Of a stretch of DNA of 64,000 nucleotides, positions 51,277 through 60,221 are shown piece by piece; within the stretch, counting starts at the first letter, position 1; every line of letters starts with the position of its first letter. The notes beneath the pieces are model-generated. The model was not told the DNA's origin. It ran no database searches and was given only the letters and a program-made list of their open reading frames with translations. The translations under genes were made by a program, and so were the position numbers. The DNA lies in NCBI RefSeq assembly GCF_000828715.1, contig NZ_AP014583.1:1858001-1922000 (forward strand), in the 5' to 3' direction. Source of the stretch: Winogradskyella sp. PG-2. Lineage in GTDB: Bacteria; Bacteroidota; Bacteroidia; Flavobacteriales; Flavobacteriaceae.

Positions 51277-51732
51277 ATGAATGTAGGATTAATTGTAGTA
51301 ATTAGGACTCTTAAGAACGAGGCACATAAATTGTCTTTAACATCATCCATAAATAATATGAATGATGTTAAGGTGTGCTTGGTATGCAACAGTAATGATG
51401 CAAAAGTCTATGAAACCCTTACTGAAATTGCAGATCAGTGCAGTAATACCAATGTTGTTAATGCAAAAATGAAAAAAACGAGTTCAGCTTCAATTAGAGC
51501 AGGTGCAAGATTTTTACAGAATGAATTTAGTTTGAAGCATATTGGATATATATCAGAGATAGACCATTTAGAAGTATTAAGTGTATTAGAAAAATTCATA
51601 GAATATCAAGAGACAATTATAGCTTTAAATAAAAGAGAGAAAAATAATAAAAATGTAAAGCCAACATTTTACCAAAGTCTATTTTCTATTTCAGAATATT
51701 TAGAGAAAATAATAGCTAATTTGATTGTTTAG
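51277..51732 (+). CDS. Hypothetical protein, possibly a degenerate GT2-like fold
   Basis: A 151-residue soluble protein without a recognised domain. The order of elements recalls the first half of a GT-A glycosyltransferase: a strand followed by RTLKNEAHKLSLTS, then VCLVCNSNDAKVYETLTEIADQ, and then ASIRAGARFLQNEFSLKHIGYISEID, which sits where GT2 enzymes have the acceptor helix and the DxD. The DxD reads SEID, so catalysis is unlikely. It starts 34 bp after a true GT2 gene and could be a helper for it. No signal peptide or membrane segment is visible. The structural reading is speculative. Confidence 0.5.
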   Translation: MNVGLIVVIRTLKNEAHKLSLTSSINNMNDVKVCLVCNSNDAKVYETLTEIADQCSNTNVVNAKMKKTSSASIRAGARFLQNEFSLKHIGYISEIDHLEVLSVLEKFIEYQETIIALNKREKNNKNVKPTFYQSLFSISEYLEKIIANLIV

Positions 51733-51794
51733 AGTCATTCTTAGAGTTTTTTATTGTTGTCTAAGATTCCAATATGCTCTACCTTACTATTTAT

Positions 51795-51876
51795 CGATAG
51801 TAAAGTGTCATCTGTCCTATATATAAGCCATGGTAAAGAAAAATTCATAACTCATCAATAGAACCCTATAAATTTA
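51795..51876 (+). promoter_or_regulatory. Weaker three-box 21-bp promoter of the third LruC gene
   Basis: CGATAGTA (51795), CCTATATA (51816) and AGAAAAAT (51837) follow at exactly 21 bp, and TAAATTTA (51869-51876), one mismatch from TAnnTTTG, begins 32 bp after the last box. The start codon is at 51921. Confidence 0.45.
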
Positions 51877-51920
51877 CATGCGAAATGATGGTTCTTAAAA
51901 GGATTAATACATTATAGATT

Positions 51921-53915
51921 ATGAAAGAATTGATAAAAATTGGAGGCTCAATTGCTCTTCTGCTCTTATTTACTTGTACTCAACCAGAAATAGCTAATGA
52001 TTTGCCTGAAGATGAAAATTTAGGTAGTTGGATAGACATTCCTTCTGGTTTCGATTACAGTACGCACGAGAGTGTAAACATAAAAATAAATGATAATTCT
52101 AATGCTGTTTATGAAGTCTTTGTAACTTCAAATGACCCTAATTTTTTAGGATCGAAAACCTTCATAGATGAGTCGGGTAATACTGTAACTGATGATGTCT
52201 ACAGAGAGGATATAATCAACAAGCAAGTACTTAAAGGAATACCTAAAAACGGTATTTTAGAACAATTAGTGACTTTACCAAAATATTGCGAAAAAGTTTA
52301 TATCAGAAGAAATAATAGATTGAACTTTTCTGGCGAATTTGTTAATGTTGTGAACGGCGAAGTCAATTATACATTTCAAAATTCAGCTGGTAGAAATACT
52401 ACACAATTAGAAAGAAATGGGGTTAATGATTATTTGTATTGTGTAAATGGTCAAGGCGAGTTGTTTCAAATTGATCCCCTTAATGGTGATTTAACTATGA
52501 TATCAGAGATGCCTATGGGAAGCTGGACAGCCGCCATTGATCAAGAAAGTTTAATGCTATACTCTATCGGAAGATCAAGTCCATATCCTTTGATGAGATA
52601 CTCAATTGAAAATGATGAATGGTCTACAGTAGCCAACTTAGGTATGGGAGGCCCTAGGTTAGCTTATAATTCAAATGACAATTTATTATATTTCTCAGAT
52701 AACAATGGAGTTTTGTTCACAATAAACCCTATATCTGGTGCGATATTAAATTCATGGCAGATTATAGGATTACACAATACTACTGGCGGAGATATTGATT
52801 TTGCAGAAGATGGGACTATTTACGTTTGTACATTTTCAGGGCTTTACAGTATTGAATTGAATCAGAATAATGATTATATAGCAACTAGAATTAGTGCAGA
52901 TAATTTACCATTTCAACCTACATCCATGACCATTGATTCTAACCAAGAATTATGGTTAGCTAATAACGGATCAAATTCAAGTTTGATTATTATGGATACC
53001 ACAACTGGAGGATGGCAATATCAATATGGAATAGGTGCTGGGAATAATACTAATTTTAATAGAACCATAAATGATTTAACCACACTTCGTGTTTATTCTG
53101 ATAGTGTAGATACAACAGATACAGATGGAGATGGTATAATCGATTCGGAAGATTCCTATCCTGATGATTCAGAAAAAGCATTTGAAGTCTTTACGCCTAG
53201 TAAATACGGGAAAGGAACTATTGCTTTTGAAGACTTGTGGCCGACATATGGTGACTATGATTTTAATGATCTTGCATTTAGCTACAGAGCTATTGTTATT
53301 TTAAATTCAGATAATGAAGTTGTTCAAGTTGATCTCATTTGTCGTGTAAAAGCTAATGGTGCTGGCTACGATAATGGTTTTGGGATAGAGATAGATGGTT
53401 TATTGCCAGATCAAGTTGAAAGTGTCACAGGTACAACATATAGCTCGGATTACATAACACTTAATGCAAATGGAACTGAAGCTAATCAGGACAAAGCTGT
53501 AATTATACTAACAGATAATGCAGACAACTTTTTAAATGAAAGAACTGTTTCGATAACGTTGACAGCACCTGTAAGTACATCAGAATTAGGAGTAGCTCCA
53601 TTTAATCCATTCATAATTATTAATCAAGAACGTCACAAAGAGGTCCATCTTCCTAATAGAGATAGAACCAATTTGGGAACAAATGTGAGTATTTCTGAAG
53701 GAATTAATTCTGACATTGATGGGAACTTTATTTCCGATAATGGAATGCCTTGGGGTATTAGCATTATTCACGATTTTAAGGTGCCAAAGGAAAATACAAG
53801 GATTGACAATGCGTATAATTTTTTTGTAGCTTGGGCTACTTCCGGCGGTGCCACACACAATGACTGGTATAAAGATAATCCAGGGTTTAGAAATGAGAAT
53901 TTATTAGACAATTAA
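51921..53915 (+). CDS. LruC-domain propeller lipoprotein (paralogue)
   Basis: A 664-residue lipoprotein of the same build as the one encoded at 47467. The lipobox is LLFTC (Cys19). The N-terminal beta part (to about residue 145) includes KNGILEQLVTLPKYCEKVYIRR. The propeller-like region (about 155-395) has LYCVNGQGELFQIDPLNGDLT and FAEDGTIYVCTFSGLYSIEL. Then come a calcium-loop region (DTDGDGIIDSEDSYPDDS) and the LruC domain with FEDLWPTYGDYDFNDLAFSY. The closing GGATHNDWYKDNPGFRNENLLDN is nearly shared with the paralogues. A weak box promoter precedes it. The short gap to the chimeric pseudogene suggests a former tandem array. Confidence 0.85.
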   Translation: MKELIKIGGSIALLLLFTCTQPEIANDLPEDENLGSWIDIPSGFDYSTHESVNIKINDNSNAVYEVFVTSNDPNFLGSKTFIDESGNTVTDDVYREDIINKQVLKGIPKNGILEQLVTLPKYCEKVYIRRNNRLNFSGEFVNVVNGEVNYTFQNSAGRNTTQLERNGVNDYLYCVNGQGELFQIDPLNGDLTMISEMPMGSWTAAIDQESLMLYSIGRSSPYPLMRYSIENDEWSTVANLGMGGPRLAYNSNDNLLYFSDNNGVLFTINPISGAILNSWQIIGLHNTTGGDIDFAEDGTIYVCTFSGLYSIELNQNNDYIATRISADNLPFQPTSMTIDSNQELWLANNGSNSSLIIMDTTTGGWQYQYGIGAGNNTNFNRTINDLTTLRVYSDSVDTTDTDGDGIIDSEDSYPDDSEKAFEVFTPSKYGKGTIAFEDLWPTYGDYDFNDLAFSYRAIVILNSDNEVVQVDLICRVKANGAGYDNGFGIEIDGLLPDQVESVTGTTYSSDYITLNANGTEANQDKAVIILTDNADNFLNERTVSITLTAPVSTSELGVAPFNPFIIINQERHKEVHLPNRDRTNLGTNVSISEGINSDIDGNFISDNGMPWGISIIHDFKVPKENTRIDNAYNFFVAWATSGGATHNDWYKDNPGFRNENLLDN

Positions 53916-53946
53916 GAACAATATTAACCTATAAAAAATATGATTT

Positions 53947-55804
53947 ATGGCCTTGCGAATTAAAGAAAAAAAGGTGTAATCATTGTAGAGGGTTTCCTTA
54001 AAACTAAGGCTGCATTGGCATTCAAAAACCATATAGATTTACTTTTGAAAAATTGCAGTGATGTAATTGTAAATTTAGAGAAAGTCTCAGAAATAGATGA
54101 AACATACAGAAATGGTATAATGAACAAATTGGTTTTTTCAGGTGTACCATTAAATGGCATACTAAGCCAGACAATTAATTGCCAAAATTTTGTGATAAAG
54201 TTTACATTAGAAGAAATGAAAATTTAAACTTTACTTCATCAATAGAGAATATCTATAATCAAAAAGTAAATTACAACTTTTTATCAGCAGATTTAATAAC
54301 AAATGGAACATCACCAAATGACTATTTATTTTGTGTCAATGGTTCCGGTGAATTATTTGAAGTAGATTCTTTAGATGGCTTGCTTACGTATCTCTCTGAT
54401 ATGCCCATGGGCAGCTTTACTTGCGCTATTGATCAAGAAAATAAAGTTCTTTATTCAATAGGTAAAAGTAGTCCTTATCCATTGATGAAATATTCTATAG
54501 AGTTTAATACATGGGAAACAATTGCTGAACTTGGAATAGGTGAGCCAAGACTAGATTATAATGATGAAGATGGATTGTTATATTTTTCAAAAAATGATAG
54601 ATTGTATACATTTAATCCTAATAATGGATCAAATTTAGATCAGTGGGTAATAAATGGCCTTCACAATGTTAGTGGAGGTGATTTAGCATTTGCTGAAGAT
54701 GGAACATTGTTTTTATGCACCTTTTCTGGTCTTTACAGGTTAGAATTGGATGAAAATGATGAATACCAAAGCACAAGAATAAGTGCAGATAATTTACCAT
54801 TTCAACCTACTTCAATGACTTTTGATTCTAATCAAGAGTTATGGTTGGCTAACAATTCAAGTAGTTCGGATTTAATCATTATGGATACTGTAACGGTAGG
54901 GTGGCAATATAGGTACGGAATAAATGCAAATAATAATTCAGATTATGGTAGAACGATTAATGATTTAACAACATTTAGAGTTTATTCAGAAAACCCAGAA
55001 ACTATAGATACTGATAATGATGGTATTCCAGATCAAGATGATTCTTACCCAGAAGACCCAGATAAAGCATTTGAAGTATTTACACCAAGTAAATATGTTA
55101 CAGGAACTATCGCTTTTGAAGATTTATGGCCTTCTGATGGGGATTATGATTTTAATGATATGGCATTAAACTATCAAGCTATTGCAGTTTTGAATTCAGA
55201 AAATTTGGCAGTTCAGATTGATTTTATTGCCAGAGTGAAGTCTGATGATGCAGGTTACACCAATGGCGTGGGCATAGAAATGGAGGGAATTAGCCCTTCT
55301 CAGATACAAAGTGTCATAGATCCTATATATACTGAAAATTTTATAAATTTAAATACAAATGGTACAGAAGTAAACCAAGATAATGCCGTCATTATTTTAA
55401 CTGATAACGCAGGAAACTTAACAAACGAAACTTTTATATCGGTAAAGTTTGTAAAGCCAATTACAACCACAGAATTGGGGGTTGCCCCATTTAATCCATT
55501 CATTATTGTAAATAAAGAGAGAGAGAAAGAAATACATTTACCTTATTATAATACTACAAGTCTGGGCAATAGATTTTTTGATGTAGAAGGCGTGAATAAT
55601 GACCACAGTGGTAATTACATTTCGAATAGTGGATTTCCATGGGGTATCAGTATAATTCACGATTTTAAAGTGCCTAAGCCATCTGTTGCTATAAATGAGG
55701 CCTATAATTTCTTTAATAACTGGGCGGAATCTGGTGGTACAGATTTAAAAGATTGGTATAAAGGTAATCCGGGAAATAGAAACCCAAGTTTGTTAAAAGA
55801 CTAA
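53947..55804 (+). pseudogene. Chimeric STAS-LruC pseudogene
   Basis: The 5' part (ATG 53947 to about 54095) encodes the first 50 residues of a STAS-domain protein related to the one encoded at 58063: GVIIVEGFLKTKAALAF, then KNHIDLLLKNCSDVIVNLEK and VSEID. The frame is lost after the first ten codons by one missing A in an A run near 53966-53972. Right after VSEID the sequence switches into an LruC propeller lipoprotein (ETYRNGIMNKLVFSGVP). A second one-base loss near 54176-54181 shifts it again, into the long open frame 54179-55804 (541 residues) with the propeller, the calcium loop and the LruC domain (FEDLWPSDGDYDFNDMALNY). The parent's lipoprotein signal and about 90 residues are gone. I infer a deletion between two adjacent genes. 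Confidence 0.82.
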
Positions 55805-56107
55805 TGAAGGTATCTGATTAGACTAGAAGGATATTATACTTTGAATTAATATAAGAACAATAAATCTCAAATTTTTAAAAACACCATTTAAACGAGTATA
55901 TGTGGTGAGTTCAGTTTGATTTTTTACGACTGCAACTTTAAAAAATGATTCATTAAGACAAAGTTCACATATCTATTGTTTGATAAAAAATTAAATACTC
56001 TTTTTTAGTTTAATTAGTTTTTGGGTCATAATCACATTATTTAATTGAAATAAGTACTATTTTTATTGAATTAAATTGCGTAATTATCAAGGTACTAAAT
56101 TATTTAA
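55805..56107. other. Intergenic gap before manA
   Basis: A 303-bp AT-rich gap. I see no ORF, no box array in phase and no clear terminator. A candidate promoter for manA is not evident. Confidence 0.4.
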
Positions 56108-57076
56108 ATGGAAGCGTATCCAATAAAATTCAAACCAATATTAAAGGAAAAAATATGGGGAGGCGAAAAACTTTCCCAAATCCTAAATAAGGATTCAGAT
56201 TCGAAAAATGTAGGTGAAAGTTGGGAGATATCTGGTGTACAAGAAAATATCTCCATAGCATCAAATGGGGTATATAAAGGACAGTCATTAAATGAACTTT
56301 TAACAACCTTTAAAAGTGATTTTTTAGGTAGAAAGAATCTTCAAAGATTTGGCGAAAACTTTCCACTATTAATTAAATTCTTAGATGCTAAGACACATCT
56401 GTCGGTTCAAGTACATCCTGATGATAAAATGGCTAGTGAAAAACACAATTCTTTCGGGAAAACCGAAATGTGGTACATTATGAATAGCGATGATGATGCA
56501 GAGATTGTACTTGGTTTAAAAAATAGTGATATCGATAAAAACCAGTTAGGTCATGTTAATGCAACAAATGTTGATTCTATTTTTAACACCATTAAAGTGA
56601 GGCAAGGTGATAGCTATTTTATACCTGCTGGTAAAATACATGCTATAGGTGCAGGTGTTTTAGCTGCAGAGATACAACAAACAAGCGATATAACCTATCG
56701 AGTTTATGATTGGGACAGAAAAGACGATAGTGGTCAAGGTAGAGAGCTACATATAGCTTCAGCCATAGAAGCAACTAAAGTATTTGAGTCTAGCGGTAAA
56801 AGTGATTATAAGTTAGAGAAAAATAAAACAAGTAATCTTGTAGATTGCGATTTCTTTACAACTAATATTTTTGAGGTAAATGGTGAACAGACAAGAGATT
56901 ATAGTAGGTTAGATTCCTTTATAATTTTAATGTGTGTTGAAGGAAGCACAGAAGTTAGCATGAATAATAAAATGGAAAGCCTTAAAATGGGTGAGACTAT
57001 TTTACTTCCAGCAACATCAGATAAAGTGACCTTTAACTCAGAAACAGGAAAATTACTAGAAGTTTATATTGATTAA
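56108..57076 (+). CDS. manA: Mannose-6-phosphate isomerase, class I
   Basis: A 322-residue type I phosphomannose isomerase, the zinc enzyme that interconverts fructose 6-phosphate and mannose 6-phosphate. The zinc and active-site stretches are present: LKEKIWGGEKLSQIL near the start, then HLSVQVHPDDKMAS, KTEMWYIMNSDDDAEI and the second part IPAGKIHAIGAGVLAAEIQQTSDITYRVYDWDR. The length fits bacterial short-type ManA. Mannose-derived donors (GDP-mannose) feed EPS glycosyltransferases, so its place behind the EPS island makes sense. It has a separate promoter. Confidence 0.94.
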   Translation: MEAYPIKFKPILKEKIWGGEKLSQILNKDSDSKNVGESWEISGVQENISIASNGVYKGQSLNELLTTFKSDFLGRKNLQRFGENFPLLIKFLDAKTHLSVQVHPDDKMASEKHNSFGKTEMWYIMNSDDDAEIVLGLKNSDIDKNQLGHVNATNVDSIFNTIKVRQGDSYFIPAGKIHAIGAGVLAAEIQQTSDITYRVYDWDRKDDSGQGRELHIASAIEATKVFESSGKSDYKLEKNKTSNLVDCDFFTTNIFEVNGEQTRDYSRLDSFIILMCVEGSTEVSMNNKMESLKMGETILLPATSDKVTFNSETGKLLEVYID

Positions 57077-57150
57077 ACAAGGTTTTAAACTTTTCACTTT
57101 TATATCATTGCCAGATGCCATTAGTTATATTTGTGGATATAAAAGAATCT

Positions 57151-57726
57151 ATGAGCCTAGAGCGTATACTTAAGCAAAGAAGTAACACTACTTGCGAATT
57201 ATGTGGTGATACAGATAAGTTATCAGTTTATAATGTTCCTGATATTAAAGAGCGTGCAGATAAAACAGCCCTTTATGCCTGTAATATTTGTATTGAGCAA
57301 ATGACTGACTCTGATCAAATAGATGCTAATCATTGGCGATGCCTTAATGATAGTATGTGGAGTGAGCATGAAGCTGTAAAGATTATGGCATGGAGAATGC
57401 TAAATAGAATTCAAGCAGACTGGACACAAGATTTATTAGGTATGATATATCTAGAAGATAATGTTTTAGAACTAGCTAAGGCATCTGGTGATGGGGAAGA
57501 CCAAACTGATAAGTTAATTCACCGAGATGTTAATGGTGTAGTTTTAAATCATGGTGATTCTGTAGTTTTAATAAAGGATTTAAAAATAAAAGGTTCTAGT
57601 ATGGTAGCTAAGCAAGGTGTCGCTGTTAGAAATATTAGACTAGACCGTGATAATGCAGAGTATATTGAAGGTAAAGTTGGGCCAACGCTAACAGTAATCA
57701 TTACTAAGTATGTAAAGAAAATATAA
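57151..57726 (+). CDS. PhnA-like zinc-ribbon protein
   Basis: A 191-residue protein of the PhnA/YjdM family, read from ATG 57151 because the family begins MSLERxL; the frame upstream to 57115 lacks family similarity. The N-terminal zinc ribbon has two CxxC pairs, CELCGD and CNICIEQ, and the C-terminal PhnA domain has DVNGVVLNHGDSVVLIKDLKIKGSS followed by VAVRNIRL. Despite the name the protein is not tied to phosphonate use and its role is unknown. It is 74 bp from manA and probably has its own promoter. Confidence 0.87.
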   Translation: MSLERILKQRSNTTCELCGDTDKLSVYNVPDIKERADKTALYACNICIEQMTDSDQIDANHWRCLNDSMWSEHEAVKIMAWRMLNRIQADWTQDLLGMIYLEDNVLELAKASGDGEDQTDKLIHRDVNGVVLNHGDSVVLIKDLKIKGSSMVAKQGVAVRNIRLDRDNAEYIEGKVGPTLTVIITKYVKKI

Positions 57727-58062
57727 TTTCTCCACTTAGATAAGGCAAACTTGAAAACTGCAATAAATATAGAGTTCAATGCCTTAAAGCCTTAAAATTT
57801 TAGATATTTATACGAATTCTAGAAAGTTAAAAACGAATTAGTTTTTAGCCAATTTACTATTTTTTAATCCTATAAAAAGTGTGTTGTTTATCGAAAAAAT
57901 AAACAGACTCTTCCGAATAATCTAGTCAAAATCACCATTTATCGATTTTATAATGTAACACTCGTAGATATGTGAGATATTGTGGTCATCCCTCTAAATA
58001 ATAGTACACAAAATACTGGTGGATAGCCCCGAATTAGTATCAACGCTTAAACATTATTTATT
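57727..58062. other. Intergenic region upstream of the STAS gene
   Basis: A 336-bp gap without ORF. ACGAATT occurs at 57812 and 57833, exactly 21 bp apart, and CGAAAAAA (57892) and CGAATAAT (57914) are 22 bp apart. These resemble the boxes elsewhere but no TAnnTTTG element stands at the expected distance, so I do not call a site. Confidence 0.4.
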
Positions 58063-58374
58063 ATGGATTTAGAAATTACAAACTACAACAATCGTTTTCA
58101 GATTAAAGGATCTTTAAACAAATTAAACTTAAAAACTTTTAACGCCCACTTTGCTAACATTTTTGATAAGTTAGATGATATTCATATCAATATAGAAAGT
58201 GTAGAGAGTATAGATAGAGCAGGTGTGATGGCTTTAGCTAGATTACACAACGAGTCTATTAATAAATCAAAGAAATTATCTATCATAGGATGTGGATGCA
58301 AAGAACTTTATCAGCACTTTAAAGCTGAAGAGCCACAAGTTGCTGTTCCAGCAAACGCTATTGTAGTGGCTTAA
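58063..58374 (+). CDS. STAS-domain protein
   Basis: A 103-residue single STAS domain, of the anti-sigma-factor antagonist fold. The usual strand-helix order is visible: NRFQIKGSLNKLNLKTFNAHF, then IHINIESVESIDRAGVMALARLHNES, in which SVESIDRAGV sits where the phosphorylatable Ser/Thr is found (here Asp/Arg, so phosphorylation may be lost). It ends with NAIVVA. It is a relative of the STAS half of the chimeric pseudogene at 53947. STAS proteins in EPS loci can control synthesis by partner switching; no cognate kinase or phosphatase gene is close by. A good terminator follows. Confidence 0.85.
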   Translation: MDLEITNYNNRFQIKGSLNKLNLKTFNAHFANIFDKLDDIHINIESVESIDRAGVMALARLHNESINKSKKLSIIGCGCKELYQHFKAEEPQVAVPANAIVVA

Positions 58375-58417
58375 TCCATTTTTTGTAGTTTAAATCCCTC
58401 TTAATATATATTACATT

Positions 58418-58476
58418 AAGTGTTTCCGACTAGTATTCTTCTTGACCGTTGAGTACTCTTGGAAACACTTTTTTTA
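58418..58476 (+). terminator. Terminator after the STAS gene
   Basis: AAGTGTTTCC (58418-58427) pairs exactly with GGAAACACTT (58461-58470), and a T run follows. The 33-nt loop is long and contains a small GAGTACTC palindrome. Confidence 0.7.
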
Positions 58477-58493
58477 TTCAATTGAGCTAGTTC

Positions 58494-58964
58494 TTAACAA
58501 GACATATCTGCCACAATTTTCCATTCTCCATTAATTTTTTTGAAGATAATAATAAAGACTCCATCTGCATCTCCAACTTCTCTTTTTAGATGATATTCTC
58601 CCATGACCCAATAATTGTCTCCTTCAATTTTAGAAATATCATTAATTACAAAATTAAGTGTACCACTTTCTGCTTTTGTAGGATAGCCTTTTTTGTAGTT
58701 GGCTAAAGTGTTTTTCCAACCTTTAGTAAGACCATTACTTCCATAGAATTTTAGAGAATCACTTTTCCAATAGCCTTGCATAAACCCTTCTAAATCATGA
58801 TTGTCCCATGCAATTTCTTGGGCTTCCATGACTAATCGAATTCCAGCTTCTGCATCAGTACGGCTTGTTGTAGTTTGGTTGCTTTGCTCTGTTGTAACAT
58901 CAGCTCTTACACTAATGCAGCTTACAAATAATAGTGCAATTACTGCGGTATAGATAAATTTCAT
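58494..58964 (-). CDS. DUF4440/SnoaL-like lipoprotein
   Basis: A 156-residue predicted lipoprotein read from ATG 58964: MKFIYTAVIALLFVSC gives a lipobox (Cys16), while the frame from 58985 would add seven residues before it. The mature part is an NTF2/SnoaL-like fold of the DUF4440 type: AEAGIRLVMEAQEIAWDNHDLEGFMQGYW and WVMGEYHLKREVGDADGVFII, ending in NGEWKIVADMSC. Such domains bind small molecules or act as isomerases, but no catalytic residue set is clear. The gene is on the minus strand, 42 bp after the DUF4407 gene. Confidence 0.8.
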   Translation of the reverse strand: MKFIYTAVIALLFVSCISVRADVTTEQSNQTTTSRTDAEAGIRLVMEAQEIAWDNHDLEGFMQGYWKSDSLKFYGSNGLTKGWKNTLANYKKGYPTKAESGTLNFVINDISKIEGDNYWVMGEYHLKREVGDADGVFIIIFKKINGEWKIVADMSC

Positions 58965-59006
58965 AAGGTTGACTTTTAATTTCAACCTAAAAGTAATAAC
59001 TAATTT

Positions 59007-60107
59007 TTAAAGCACACCTTTCTGTTTCTTTAAAAAAGCATCGGCTTGGTGTTGCATCAATTCACGAGCTTTTTTGCGCTTGTAGTTCATCACTTCTTCT
59101 TCATCAGCAATTTCATTATAAACTTTGTTATTAATGTCATTATCAGTTTTCACCAAAAGTTGACGTTCTGTAACCTGTTGCGTTGTCCAAGCTTTAATAG
59201 CAGTTTCCTGGTCTTCTAGCTTAAAATCAAATTCACCTTTAGGTGATAAGAGTTTTGCAAAGATTGGTGAGGTTTCAATAGCTAAGAATAATAGAAATAT
59301 AAAAAATGATGGTAACCAAGGTAATTTACCTAAAGCGTTAACACGTGCCATTAAACCATCAAAATTATCAATTACTGGTTGTGACTGAGCAACGTTTGCG
59401 GTATAATCCCCTTGCAAAGTTGAAATCTGAGTTTCTATGGCTAAAATTTTAGCTTTATTATCAGTCTTTAATTGTTGTAGTTCTGCTAAACCAGCATCAT
59501 GTTTTTCGCGTTTTTCTTTATAAACAGGTCCTTTGCCTAATAGCTTAGTGCCAGCTGTACCTTCGGCTTCAGAAATGTAGATGTCATATAAGGCATTTAC
59601 TTCGGTCTCTTTGGTATCAATTTCTGCCTGCAATCCTAAAATCTGACTTTCTAATTCGGCAATTTGTGGGTCAAATCGTTGAGCAATTTGATTTTGATTC
59701 GCTAAGGCTAAATCATTCTTTTGCTCTAATAGAACCTGATTGATTTCTTTTTCAAAAATTTTGAGCTCTAAAGGTTTAGAGATTACAATAGCTATGATTA
59801 CGGCTAGAAAAATTCGAGGAGTGGCCTGCAGAATCTCATCGATTACATTATCTCTTTTTTTGATTGTTGAAACTATATAACGGTCTAAATTAAAAATAAG
59901 TAAACCCCAAATTAGCCCAAAGAATACAGATGAATACAGGCTATCAAAAACCGTGTAAAGTGCATAACTAGAAGCTATAGTCGCCATTATAGCCGTAAAA
60001 AAAACGGTAGCTCCAATACCAGCATATTTGTTTTGTTCACCTATAGAACAGTCATTTAAAATATCGGTGTCTGCTCCCGAACACAGGATGAAGAATTGCT
60101 TAAGCAT
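59007..60107 (-). CDS. DUF4407 membrane protein
   Basis: A 366-residue protein of the DUF4407 family. Three or four membrane segments lie in the first 110 residues (FFTAIMATIASSYALY, VFFGLIWGLLIFNLDR, IFLAVIIAIVISKPL); a long periplasmic coiled coil follows (about 130-245, with IAELESQILGLQAEIDTKE). A last membrane segment (about 262-282) leads to a Lys/Glu-rich tail. The family has no proven function and is common in Bacteroidota. It lies on the minus strand between the DUF4440 gene and the split M56 gene; no operon link is obvious. Confidence 0.87.
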   Translation of the reverse strand: MLKQFFILCSGADTDILNDCSIGEQNKYAGIGATVFFTAIMATIASSYALYTVFDSLYSSVFFGLIWGLLIFNLDRYIVSTIKKRDNVIDEILQATPRIFLAVIIAIVISKPLELKIFEKEINQVLLEQKNDLALANQNQIAQRFDPQIAELESQILGLQAEIDTKETEVNALYDIYISEAEGTAGTKLLGKGPVYKEKREKHDAGLAELQQLKTDNKAKILAIETQISTLQGDYTANVAQSQPVIDNFDGLMARVNALGKLPWLPSFFIFLLFLAIETSPIFAKLLSPKGEFDFKLEDQETAIKAWTTQQVTERQLLVKTDNDINNKVYNEIADEEEVMNYKRKKARELMQHQADAFLKKQKGVL

Positions 60108-60174
60108 AAGGTTTGATTTTTGATTGATTGTCTATTAGAACGCTAAAGTTGTCTATTTGTTACATTTTTAGATT

Positions 60175-60202
60175 AAAAAAGCCTCATTAATGAGGCTTTT
60201 TT
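60175..60202. terminator. Bidirectional-type terminator at the end of the split M56 gene
   Basis: GCCTCATTAATGAGGC (60181-60196) is a perfect 16-bp palindrome flanked by A6 (60175-60180) and T6 (60197-60202). On the minus strand it follows the gene that ends at 60222 by 20 nt. Confidence 0.82.
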
Positions 60203-60221
60203 AATAAACTTAAATACTTAT

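Noticed and set aside
54015..54227. Open frame of 70 codons as an independent gene
   Set aside because: Its two halves are pieces of a STAS protein and an LruC protein; it is the frame between two frameshifts of the chimeric pseudogene.
57812..57943. ACGAATT pair 21 bp apart and further CGAA boxes before the STAS gene
   Set aside because: No TAnnTTTG or TAnnTTTA element follows at 32-33 bp, and the later boxes are 22 and 29 bp apart, out of phase.
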